Shown here: positions 6,963-14,133 of the stretch, piece by piece | Position numbering within the stretch: position 1 is the stretch's first letter | Layout of the letters: each line of letters begins with the position of its first letter | NCBI GenBank assembly: GCA_902594655.1 | Contig: CACJMW010000008.1 | Location: forward strand, 1 to 37,151 | Length of the DNA: 37,151 bases | Direction of reading: 5' to 3' | From: an uncultured Pelagibacteraceae bacterium | GTDB lineage: Bacteria > Pseudomonadota > Alphaproteobacteria > Pelagibacterales > Pelagibacteraceae | Made by a program: the position numbers and the translations under genes | Notes under the pieces: model-generated | What the model was told of the DNA's origin: nothing | The model's database searches: none | What the model saw: only the letters and a program-made list of their open reading frames with translations

Positions 6963-8272
6963 TTTATTTGTTTACCTTTTTTAAATGGATCGTACAGTAG
7001 TTTTTGGTGATTATATTTATATTGTTTATTATTATAATGGAGTGAATTAACAACCAGTATTCTTGAATTTTCTACATCAATTAAAATCATATTCCCACCA
7101 TAGCCGCCCATACCAAATATAATTTTGTCTTTTAATCCTGGAAAATCCATATGAAATTGACCCCCGTATGATTTTGTACGATTAAATAAGGGCTCTTCTT
7201 TTTCTTTGCTTCCTTTTGGTATTCTTCTTTCATAAATTTCTTTTAAATATTTTCCAACACAAGTATCATTCTGATAATCATCCATTATAGCTTTTGCAAT
7301 TCTAAGATAGTCAAATCTTGTTGCCATTATGTTAGGATGTCCATTTCCAAAATGTTCTTTAAGACTAGTATAGCCATAACGAATGCTATTTTTGATCTTT
7401 ATTTTATCGTTGAAAACTCTGCTATAAAATTTGTCATAATCTTCACCAATTTTAAATTTCATATAGTTTAAAATTAACTGAGTGACAAATCCATTGTAAT
7501 TGTATCTTTCCTTAGATTTTTTTGTATTTTGGTTGTTAAAGTGATAGCGCATGGTTGTTGCAATATCTGCGTCTTCATATGGGCCTAATTTACTAGTACC
7601 ATCATCAAACTCGTCGATATATTTTTGATCACCAGTATTCATATTTAAAAAATTAATTAATTTTTGATCATGATAAAGAGAATCTTTTATTATAGGCCAG
7701 TCATTTACTCTAGCATCAACTCCATCAATATAACCCTCACATATTGCGTGACCTACTAAATAAGAAGTTACTGACTTACCCATTGACATTGAATAAAATT
7801 TTGTTTCATTATTCAAAAACTCTCCCAGTCTTTCTTTAGGAGAAAGTTCGTCAATTAATACTTCACCATCTTGATAATATAAATAACTAAGGATACCTTT
7901 GGTTTTCATTTGCTTTTTTACAGTTTTCGTTTGCTTTTTTATAAATTCATCCTCAATTAAGTTGAATTTAAAATCGTAGGAACTATTTGTCGGTTTAAAC
8001 TCTTTTAAATGTTGACTTCTATCTCTATATGAATATTTCCATAAATAATAAATCAGCGTATCTCTATTTGGGTTTGAATGATAGGCAATATTAGTAGCTG
8101 ATAATGCTTTATTTTTTATTTTGATATTTAGATTGTGAGATCCTTGCTCATTTAAATATTGATGATGTCCGTTTTCAGAAAGCCACTTATTAAAAAACCA
8201 ATTTAAATTCTCAGCAAATAGATTGCTTGAAGCAAATAAGCTTAAAGTAATGATTAGTAATATTTTTTTCAT
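6959..8272 (-). CDS. exported serine hydrolase 1 (class C beta-lactamase-like), first gene of operon
   Basis: I place the start at ATG 8272, giving MKKILLIITLSLFASSNLFA as a clean signal peptide after an AAGGAG Shine-Dalgarno; an upstream in-frame GTG at 8323 would add 17 non-signal residues. The mature protein (437 residues in all) has S163-M-G-K166 as the nucleophile motif and is a clear paralogue of serine hydrolase 2 (shared GHAIC-GYI-G and NDWPI segments). Two motifs differ from the canonical set: the YxN motif reads Y259-N-G261 and the third motif is Y391-G-G instead of HGG. Activity may therefore be altered or specialised. It is followed by the lyase-like genes with a 4-base overlap. 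Confidence 0.85.
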   Translation of the reverse strand: MKKILLIITLSLFASSNLFAENLNWFFNKWLSENGHHQYLNEQGSHNLNIKIKNKALSATNIAYHSNPNRDTLIYYLWKYSYRDRSQHLKEFKPTNSSYDFKFNLIEDEFIKKQTKTVKKQMKTKGILSYLYYQDGEVLIDELSPKERLGEFLNNETKFYSMSMGKSVTSYLVGHAICEGYIDGVDARVNDWPIIKDSLYHDQKLINFLNMNTGDQKYIDEFDDGTSKLGPYEDADIATTMRYHFNNQNTKKSKERYNYNGFVTQLILNYMKFKIGEDYDKFYSRVFNDKIKIKNSIRYGYTSLKEHFGNGHPNIMATRFDYLRIAKAIMDDYQNDTCVGKYLKEIYERRIPKGSKEKEEPLFNRTKSYGGQFHMDFPGLKDKIIFGMGGYGGNMILIDVENSRILVVNSLHYNNKQYKYNHQKLLYDPFKKGKQIN

Positions 8273-8275
8273 AAA

Positions 8276-8319
8276 TTGTGCTCCTTTTTTGTTGTCCCTT
8301 TTTTTACAAGTGAGCACAA
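8276..8319 (-). promoter_or_regulatory. leader hairpin covering the Shine-Dalgarno of the secreted-hydrolase operon
   Basis: On the minus strand TTGTGCTC (8319-8312) and GAGCACAA (8283-8276) form a perfect 8-bp inverted repeat around a 28-base loop. The second arm includes the GAG of the AAGGAG Shine-Dalgarno (8286-8281) and ends three bases before the ATG. In the mRNA the stem would hide the ribosome-binding site, so translational control of the whole coupled operon is plausible. Its use in vivo is inferred. Confidence 0.45.
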
Positions 8320-8370
8320 CCACACTTAATTCAAAAAAATAATATCTTTTTTTTGTTTTTTATTAAAGAT

Positions 8371-9246
8371 TTAATTTGATTTAATTTCTTCTACATTTTC
8401 AATATTAGATAAAGAATCATTTAATTCATTAATATTTTCTCTTTTCGAAATTGCCAAAACTGAAATTACAAGACCAATTATTGCAATAAGAGGAATCGAT
8501 GTTATGTAAGTTATATTTTTAGAAATTAAAAATATGTAAATTAAAAAGAATAAAATTGATCGAATTATTACATTGGTTTTAAATACAGCAATAATTGATA
8601 ATGAGTGTTTTATTAAATTATAAAAACTCATTTTCGAAGGACCAAAATATCTTTCACCTCTAACGGATGGAATTGTAGATCTATTTTTTTCTAATTTTGC
8701 CAAAGATCCTGAAAAACTACTCCAAGTAGCCTTTTCGTTGATCATTTTCGCAACTGTTGATTTTGGTAAACATGTATAGTTTCCAAACTTAATAGATTGA
8801 CCAGTAAAGATAAAAGTAATTAATTTATGAATATTGTAGGAGATTTTAAAAATTAAACCCTCAGATCTTTTTATTCTTTCTCCGACAATAGGTTTTGTGG
8901 AGTCATATTTTAAAAAATCAATAAACTTTCCTATTTCCTCAGGTCTATCCTCTCCATCTCCATCCATTGGAATTACATAATCAAATTCCTCATTTTCAAA
9001 AATAAATTTTAATCCAGATGCATTACATCTTGCATGTCCACTGTTTTCTTTCATATTTATTACTTTTATTGAATTTATTTTATCAAGGTTTGAGATATCA
9101 ATTTCAGTTTTTTCAGTTGATCCATCATTTACTATAATTATTGAGAATTCTTCATTAAGATTTGATATTACAGAATTAATATCATTGATCAATTTAGATG
9201 CAGATTGAAAATCATTATAGACAGGGATTAAAATTTTAATTTTCAT
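8371..9246 (-). CDS. GT2 family glycosyltransferase, polyprenyl-phosphate-sugar type
   Basis: A 291-residue protein with a GT-A domain: IPVYNDF at the N-terminus, nucleotide-binding D41-G-S, the metal-binding D95-G-D97 motif and the following GEDRPEE. Two hydrophobic segments (about 228-247 and 249-266) anchor the C-terminus in the inner membrane, the layout of ArnC/GtrB/DPM1-like enzymes that load a sugar from a nucleotide donor onto a polyprenyl phosphate. The donor sugar is unknown. It lies two genes downstream of the PMT-like transferase, which would use such lipid-linked sugars, so the pair probably acts in one envelope glycosylation step. It is separated from the hydrolase operon by 98 bp. 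Confidence 0.8.
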   Translation of the reverse strand: MKIKILIPVYNDFQSASKLINDINSVISNLNEEFSIIIVNDGSTEKTEIDISNLDKINSIKVINMKENSGHARCNASGLKFIFENEEFDYVIPMDGDGEDRPEEIGKFIDFLKYDSTKPIVGERIKRSEGLIFKISYNIHKLITFIFTGQSIKFGNYTCLPKSTVAKMINEKATWSSFSGSLAKLEKNRSTIPSVRGERYFGPSKMSFYNLIKHSLSIIAVFKTNVIIRSILFFLIYIFLISKNITYITSIPLIAIIGLVISVLAISKRENINELNDSLSNIENVEEIKSN

Positions 9247-9262
9247 TTAAATAATTTGAAAT

Positions 9263-10264
9263 TTATATCTTACTCAACCAGTTATTTTTAGTTTTTTCAT
9301 CTAAAAAAGATGACTTAAATGAATTTTGAATCAAAATTTTTATATCCTCGAGACTTAATTGTAGTGCCTTTGCTGTTTCAATTAAATTTGTATTTAAATA
9401 TCCACCAAAATAAGCTGGGTCGTCTGAATTAACCATCACTCTTAAACCTTTATCTAGCATTTTTTTCAAATTATGATTTTCAAGCTTATCAAAAACACAA
9501 AGTTTAATATTTGATAAAGGACAAACTGTTAAGGGAATATTAGAGTCTCTAAGCTTTTCTACAAGTTTATCGTCTTGTAAACATTGAACGCCATGATCAA
9601 TTCTTTTTACTTTAAGTAAATTTAAACTATCCCAAATATATTCCGGTGGTCCCTCTTCTCCTGCGTGAGCAACAGTTAAGAAGCCTTCTTTAATTGCTTC
9701 TTCAAACAAACTTTTAAACTTTTGTGGAGGATTTCCTTTCTCTGAAGAGTCAAGGCCCACACCAATAATTTTATCTTTGTGTCTTACAGCATGGTTTAAA
9801 ACCTCAAAACACTGCTCCTCATCTAAGTGTCTTAAAAAACACATAATAATTTTTGAAGTAATTCCAAATTCAGTATGTGCTCTTGTTAATGCTTTGTGAA
9901 TTCCATTTATTACTGTATCAAAACTTATACCTCTTGGAATATGTGACTGCGGATCAAAGAAAATTTCAGTGTGAACTATGTTATCTTTTTTACATCTTAA
10001 TATATATTCCCAGGTAAGATCAAAAAAGTCTTCCTCATTGATTAAAACATTTGATCCCTCATAATAAATTTTTAAAAATGAATCTAAGTCTGTAAAATTA
10101 TAAGCTGATTTAATTTCATCTATTGATTTAAAGGGAATTTCAACTTTATTCCTTTTTGAAAGTTTAAACATTAATTCTGGTTCAAGACTTCCTTCGATAT
10201 GTAAATGTAATTCTGTTTTTGGAGTTTTATTTATAAACTCCAGTATACTGTTAAAATTATTCAT
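9263..10264 (-). CDS. add: adenine/adenosine deaminase family protein
   Basis: A 333-residue metal-dependent amidohydrolase of the adenosine deaminase superfamily. Zinc ligands and catalytic residues are visible: H20-L-H22 (TELHLHIEGS), H200 with E203 in VAHAGEEG, H224 in RIDHGVQC, and D281 in NSDDPAYFGGY. The NSDDPAYFGGY block and FFDPQSH are characteristic of the adenine-deaminase branch (fungal Aah1-like and many proteobacterial proteins) rather than classical mammalian-type adenosine deaminase, so adenine to hypoxanthine is the more likely reaction. It is cytoplasmic and would serve purine salvage. It sits, unexpectedly, between two glycosyltransferase genes with only 3 and 16 bp spacers. 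Confidence 0.85.
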   Translation of the reverse strand: MNNFNSILEFINKTPKTELHLHIEGSLEPELMFKLSKRNKVEIPFKSIDEIKSAYNFTDLDSFLKIYYEGSNVLINEEDFFDLTWEYILRCKKDNIVHTEIFFDPQSHIPRGISFDTVINGIHKALTRAHTEFGITSKIIMCFLRHLDEEQCFEVLNHAVRHKDKIIGVGLDSSEKGNPPQKFKSLFEEAIKEGFLTVAHAGEEGPPEYIWDSLNLLKVKRIDHGVQCLQDDKLVEKLRDSNIPLTVCPLSNIKLCVFDKLENHNLKKMLDKGLRVMVNSDDPAYFGGYLNTNLIETAKALQLSLEDIKILIQNSFKSSFLDEKTKNNWLSKI

Positions 10265-10267
10265 AAT

Positions 10268-11596
10268 TTATTTGTATGTTCCTACACAAATATCATCTAT
10301 GCAAATATATTCTTTAGCGTCATTAAGAATATTATTGTCACTTAAAAAACCTTCCCATTTAGGTCGAGATCTTAAATGATATGATAAATTTCCAGCCTTC
10401 CATTCATTGCCAATAACAAAACCTATAGGCTCATCAAAATTCTGATCCCACTCGAATTGAACTTTTTCTGCAATTTGTTTTCCAGGATAATCAGTGCGTT
10501 TATCATCTTTTGTGACTGAAATATATCCGTACAACAATGGAGACAAAAAAAATAAAAATAAAAATGTAAATAAAAAATAATTAATTTTTTTTAAATTCAC
10601 ATAATTTTTAAATGTATAAATTATAAACAAACCAATAAATAAATAAAATGGCGTCATCCACATTGTTCTAATTTTTGATCCAGAAATTAAAGACGTAAAA
10701 AACATAAGGAACAAAGGCACTAAATTTATAAATATTAAAAAAATCAGTTTCTTGTCTTTAAAGTTTAATTTGAATTTAAATTTTTTTATCAATATTAAAC
10801 TTAAAATAAAAAATGGGATTAAAATAATTATTTGTTTAAATAAAAACAATGATGGATTTATAAAATGGTTAATTATTTCAAATTCACTCGATCCAGTTCT
10901 TGCCAATCCGTAAATGATTGTTATGTACTCATTATTTGTAAGCCATACTAAATGGGGTATTAATATAAGTAAAAATACTTCCAGCGATATCAGATATGTA
11001 AATTGAAATTTACGATCCTTTTTTATAAAGATTAAATAAAAAAAAAGTAAATCAATGGAAATTAACAAATATAAAAAAAGATATTTAGCTAAAAATCCAG
11101 CTGCTGCAAAAATACCAAGAAAAATTAAATCAAATATATTTGGCTCCTTTTTTTGAAATATTTTCCAAGTAAAATAAACTGTAAGAGCCCAAAAAGGTAA
11201 TTGAGCTACATTTACATTGAATTCTGGAGTTGTAAAATTATAAAAATAGATACCCTCTAGCATCAAAACTGAAATAAAACTTAGCTGCAAGTTATTTAAA
11301 ATTTCATTTGAAAGTTTAAAAACAAAGTAAAAAGAAATTATTACACATATTTGACTTAATAAGTAAAAAGCCCAATCTTGTGATCCAAATATTTTAAAAA
11401 ACACCTCAGATAGAAAAGCGCTAACAGGGGGATGTTTGTTAAATCCCCAATCTAAGTTACTACCCCATGCTAAAGCTTCTATCGTATCTAAGGGTAAATT
11501 TTGATTTACAAAAGTTGGCACAACCGTCCATAGAACTAGATGTAAACATAAAAAAATATAAAATAAATTTAATTGTTTATTTTTATTTTGTGCCAT
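10268..11596 (-). CDS. PMT/ArnT-like integral membrane glycosyltransferase (GT39/GT83-like)
   Basis: About 442 residues with many hydrophobic helices. I prefer the ATG at 11596 (MAQNKNKQ...); a TTG six codons upstream at 11614 is also in frame. The first periplasmic loop carries the conserved acidic and proline features of the family: PLDTIEALAW and, after a gap, GFNKHPPVSAF, as in ArnT-type and other PMT_2 proteins that move a sugar from a polyprenyl-phosphate carrier to an acceptor on the outer face of the inner membrane. The short C-terminal soluble part ends ICIDDICVGTYK. Acceptor (lipid A, glycan or protein) is unknown. The GT2 enzyme two genes downstream would supply its donor. Confidence 0.8.
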   Translation of the reverse strand: MAQNKNKQLNLFYIFLCLHLVLWTVVPTFVNQNLPLDTIEALAWGSNLDWGFNKHPPVSAFLSEVFFKIFGSQDWAFYLLSQICVIISFYFVFKLSNEILNNLQLSFISVLMLEGIYFYNFTTPEFNVNVAQLPFWALTVYFTWKIFQKKEPNIFDLIFLGIFAAAGFLAKYLFLYLLISIDLLFFYLIFIKKDRKFQFTYLISLEVFLLILIPHLVWLTNNEYITIIYGLARTGSSEFEIINHFINPSLFLFKQIIILIPFFILSLILIKKFKFKLNFKDKKLIFLIFINLVPLFLMFFTSLISGSKIRTMWMTPFYLFIGLFIIYTFKNYVNLKKINYFLFTFLFLFFLSPLLYGYISVTKDDKRTDYPGKQIAEKVQFEWDQNFDEPIGFVIGNEWKAGNLSYHLRSRPKWEGFLSDNNILNDAKEYICIDDICVGTYK

Positions 11597-11625
11597 TTTT
11601 AACAATTTACACAATTAATGCATTC

Positions 11626-11653
11626 TTGACAGTACCTAATTGATGAATATATT
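11626..11653 (+). promoter_or_regulatory. predicted dksA promoter
   Basis: TTGACA at 11626-11631 and TATATT at 11648-11653 are separated by 16 bp. A start of transcription near 11660 would put the in-frame TTG (11640) and ATG (11643) upstream of the mRNA, so the promoter decides in favour of the ATG at 11676 as the translation start. Confidence 0.55.
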
Positions 11654-11675
11654 CACCAAGTTTTTTAATATTGAA

Positions 11676-12092
11676 ATGGTAAAAATTTCTAAAACATATA
11701 CGCCAAAAGAAACTGAGAAATACATGTGTCCAAAACATTTGGCATTTTTCAAAAAAAAATTGCAAGATTGGAAAACTGATCTTAAAAGAACAAGTAACGA
11801 AGCAATTTATAATAGTGCACTGGATGATAATAGTACATCAGCCGATATTGTTGATCAGGCGAGCTCTTATACAGAAAAAAATGTAGAACTTAGAGCCATT
11901 AACAGGCAAATAAAATTAATTTCAAAAATAGAATCTGCATTAAAAAGAATTCAAAATGGAACTTATGGTTTTTGTGAAGAAACTGGTGAACCGATTGGTC
12001 TAAAGAGGTTAATAGCTAGACCAGTTGCAACTTTGTGTATTGCCGCTCAAGAAAAACATGAAAAGGAAGAAAAAGTATACGCGGACGATTAA
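11676..12092 (+). CDS. dksA: RNA polymerase-binding transcription factor DksA
   Basis: From ATG 11676 the protein has 138 residues; in-frame starts at 11640 and 11643 lie inside the predicted promoter. A coiled-coil with the tip motif D57-xx-D60-x-A62 is followed by the zinc-finger region and C-terminal helix. Only two of the four zinc cysteines remain (C100-xx-T103 and C121-xx-A124), the pattern of alphaproteobacterial DksA and Pseudomonas DksA2, which work without a bound zinc. It enters the RNA polymerase secondary channel and, with ppGpp, adjusts rRNA and biosynthetic promoters. Its stop overlaps that of the converging glutathione transferase gene by 3 bases. Confidence 0.9.
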   Translation: MVKISKTYTPKETEKYMCPKHLAFFKKKLQDWKTDLKRTSNEAIYNSALDDNSTSADIVDQASSYTEKNVELRAINRQIKLISKIESALKRIQNGTYGFCEETGEPIGLKRLIARPVATLCIAAQEKHEKEEKVYADD

Positions 12093-12718
12093 GGTTTTGG
12101 TATTTCTGATTTAGGGTCCATAAATTTATAACCTCTTTCAACAGCGGGTCTTTCAGCAATTATTTCGTACCAACTACATAAATATGAGTAGTTTTTTAAA
12201 CCAATATCATGCCAGTTGTGCCTAGCTATCCATGGCCATGTTGCGATATCTGCAATCGTATAATCTAGGCCAGCTAAAAATTTATTGTTCATCAGATGAT
12301 CATTTAATACTTTATAAATATTTTTTGTAATTTCAAAATATCTTTTTTCTCCAGTTTTGCTTAATCCTTTATTAAAATGATAAAAATAGTGATACTGACC
12401 TATGAAAGGTCCTATTGAACCCATTTGTGCCATAAGCCATTGATCAATTTTTAATTTATTTTTTTTTTCGTAAAGTTTTCCACTTTGTTCAGCTAAATAA
12501 ATTAATATTGCGCCTGACTCAAATACTTCCTCATTATTATTTGAATGATCAATAATCGCAGGAATTTTTGAGAAAGGACTTATTTTTTTAAAGTTTGGTT
12601 TAAATTGATCTCCTTTCGATAAATCTAATTTTTTAACATTATAATCAAAACCAACTTCCTCAAGCATAATGCTTACTTTTTTTCCATTGGGTGTATCTGA
12701 TGAAAATAAATCAATCAC
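12089..12718 (-). CDS. glutathione S-transferase, YfcG/YghU (Nu) type
   Basis: A 209-residue cytosolic glutathione transferase. The N-terminal thioredoxin-like domain starts MIDLFSSDTPNGKK; T9 and N11 match the glutathione-contacting Thr/Asn of E. coli YfcG, a disulfide-bond reductase. The cis-proline segment FSKIPAI and the ESGAIL motif (glutathione gamma-glutamyl contact) follow, then an all-helical C-terminal domain with an ADIATWPW N-capping box. The ATG overlaps the end of the ferredoxin reductase gene by 4 bases, making it the third gene of a ferredoxin-reductase-transferase operon. The likely role is thiol/disulfide chemistry in a redox operon; the physiological substrate is unknown. 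Confidence 0.88.
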   Translation of the reverse strand: MIDLFSSDTPNGKKVSIMLEEVGFDYNVKKLDLSKGDQFKPNFKKISPFSKIPAIIDHSNNNEEVFESGAILIYLAEQSGKLYEKKNKLKIDQWLMAQMGSIGPFIGQYHYFYHFNKGLSKTGEKRYFEITKNIYKVLNDHLMNNKFLAGLDYTIADIATWPWIARHNWHDIGLKNYSYLCSWYEIIAERPAVERGYKFMDPKSEIPKP

Positions 12719-13731
12719 TCTTTCTTGCCAAGTCTCTTTAAAAGTTTTGTTGAAGTGGTAGTGAATTCAAAACGATATTTTTCATTTGGTCTCGCTAGCT
12801 TGAAGCATGCTCTTGCAGCAAGTGCGCCCTCGTGAAATCCTGATAATATAAGTTTTAATTTACCTGGATAAGTGCATATATCCCCAACAGCATAAATCCC
12901 TTTTTGATTAGTTTCAAATTTTTCTGTGTCAACATTTATTGTTTTTTTGTCTAAGTTTAACCCCCAATTGGCGATCGGTCCTAATTGCATAATTAGACCA
13001 AAAAAACCAAGCACATAATCAGTCTTTAAATTTTTTGTTTCTTTGTTGTCATGAAGAATATCTATATTTTCTAATTTCTCATCTCCATTTATTTTATTAA
13101 GTTGATATTTAGTATATAAATTTATTTTTCCATTTTTTTCTAGCTCTAAAACTTGATTTAAGGTCGATTGTGCACCTCTAAACTCATCTCTTCGATGTAT
13201 TAAATTAACCTTTGAATCTTTTGATAATTCTACCGCCCAATCTAAAGCGCTATCTCCACCTCCAAAAATTGAAACCGTTTTTCCTTTAAAAATAGATTTA
13301 TTTTTTACTGAGTAAAAAATAGAGATATTTTCATATTTTTCACACTCTTTTGGAGCAAACTTTCTAGGCTCAAAAGATCCAACTCCACCAGCTATAATTA
13401 TATTTGGAGTATTAAATTCTGTTCCTTTGTTAGTTTTTACTTTCCAAAGTCCATTATTTTTTTTAACTTCTTCTACCCTCTCATTTAAATGAAATTTTAT
13501 GTCAAATGGTTTTAATTGGTTTATTAGATTGTTTGTAAGTTGCTCACCTGTACACTCAGGAACTGCTGGGATATCATAAATAGGTTTATCTGGATACAGT
13601 TCAATACATTGTCCACCAATTTTGTCTAGGTTGTCAACTATCTCACAATCTAAACCAATTAATTTGAGTTGGTGTGCTGTAAATAATCCAGTTGGTCCAG
13701 CTCCTATTATTAGCGCATCAGTTTTTATCAT
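12715..13731 (-). CDS. ferredoxin-NADP+ reductase, thioredoxin-reductase-like type
   Basis: A 338-residue flavoprotein. The FAD-binding motif GAGPTG lies at residues 10-15 and the NADPH-binding motif FGGGDSALDWA near 156. The CxxC redox pair of true thioredoxin reductases is absent, and the C-terminus carries an extension (FTTTSTKLLKRLG). These are marks of the TrxR-like ferredoxin-NADP reductases of Bacillus, Chlorobium and alphaproteobacteria. It would move electrons between NADPH and a ferredoxin, and the gene directly upstream, overlapping by one base (TAATG), encodes a 2Fe-2S ferredoxin, its obvious partner. Annotation as thioredoxin reductase would be misleading. Confidence 0.88.
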   Translation of the reverse strand: MIKTDALIIGAGPTGLFTAHQLKLIGLDCEIVDNLDKIGGQCIELYPDKPIYDIPAVPECTGEQLTNNLINQLKPFDIKFHLNERVEEVKKNNGLWKVKTNKGTEFNTPNIIIAGGVGSFEPRKFAPKECEKYENISIFYSVKNKSIFKGKTVSIFGGGDSALDWAVELSKDSKVNLIHRRDEFRGAQSTLNQVLELEKNGKINLYTKYQLNKINGDEKLENIDILHDNKETKNLKTDYVLGFFGLIMQLGPIANWGLNLDKKTINVDTEKFETNQKGIYAVGDICTYPGKLKLILSGFHEGALAARACFKLARPNEKYRFEFTTTSTKLLKRLGKKE

Positions 13732-14051
13732 TAAACTTGTTTCTCAGGTAAATTAACTACTAATCCATCTAAATCGTCAGAGACTGTTATTTGACAACTT
13801 AATCTACTTAGTGATTTAGGTTCGTAAGCTTGATCTAACATATCATCTTCGCCCTGGGTTTTAGAAGGAATTTTATTAAACCAATCTTCTTTTACATAAA
13901 CATGGCAAGTTGCACATGCCATGCCTCCTCCACAATCCGCGTCAATGCCAGGAATATCGTTTTGAACAGCCCCTTCCATTACTGTTAATCCATTCTCAAC
14001 ATCTATTGTGTGGGATTTGCCATTATTTTCTATGTAAGTAATTTTTGCCAT
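13731..14051 (-). CDS. 2Fe-2S ferredoxin, adrenodoxin type
   Basis: I choose ATG 14051, giving the 106-residue protein [11 protein letters not shown]...; an ATG at 14099 would add 16 residues encoded by the proteorhodopsin terminator. The cluster ligands are C40-x5-C46-x2-C49 and C86, the adrenodoxin-type spacing. It is a soluble one-electron carrier; the reductase gene follows with a one-base overlap. Known acceptors of this class include cytochrome P450s, iron-sulfur cluster assembly and hydroxylases, but none is in the window. Its neighbourhood to proteorhodopsin suggests light-linked redox metabolism, which remains an inference because the two genes are separated by a strong terminator. 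Confidence 0.92.
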   Translation of the reverse strand: MAKITYIENNGKSHTIDVENGLTVMEGAVQNDIPGIDADCGGGMACATCHVYVKEDWFNKIPSKTQGEDDMLDQAYEPKSLSRLSCQITVSDDLDGLVVNLPEKQV

Positions 14052-14057
14052 TAAGCT

Positions 14058-14085
14058 TATATAATCATGAAAAAAAATAGGGCAA
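14058..14085 (-). promoter_or_regulatory. possible ferredoxin promoter embedded in the terminator
   Basis: On the minus strand TTGCCC (14085-14080) and TATATA (14063-14058) are 16 bp apart. Transcription would begin at or next to the ferredoxin ATG at 14051, so the mRNA would be leaderless; no Shine-Dalgarno is visible before this ATG. The -35 lies in the right arm of the proteorhodopsin terminator hairpin. Confidence 0.3.
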
Positions 14086-14110
14086 GTATGTAAAAACATA
14101 CCCGCCCTAT
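14070..14110 (-). terminator. rho-independent terminator of the proteorhodopsin gene
   Basis: Read on the minus strand, ATAGGGC (14110-14104) pairs with GCCCTAT (14083-14077) and GTATGT (14101-14096) pairs with ACATAC (14091-14086), with a 2x2 mismatch between the two stems and a 4-base loop. A run of eight T follows (14077-14070). It starts 24 bp after the proteorhodopsin stop and is by far the strongest terminator seen in the window. Confidence 0.9.
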
Positions 14111-14133
14111 ATTACTAAAGATCGATAATATAA

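Noticed and set aside
8273..8323. 17-residue N-terminal extension of serine hydrolase 1 from a GTG start
   Set aside because: The extension would precede a perfect signal peptide, and the Shine-Dalgarno points to the ATG at 8272.
12715..13731. Thioredoxin reductase
   Set aside because: The CxxC redox-active pair is missing; the protein is better explained as a TrxR-like ferredoxin-NADP reductase next to its ferredoxin.
14052..14099. 16-residue N-terminal extension of the ferredoxin
   Set aside because: It would be encoded by the proteorhodopsin terminator, and ferredoxin homologues start at the [11 protein letters not shown] position.
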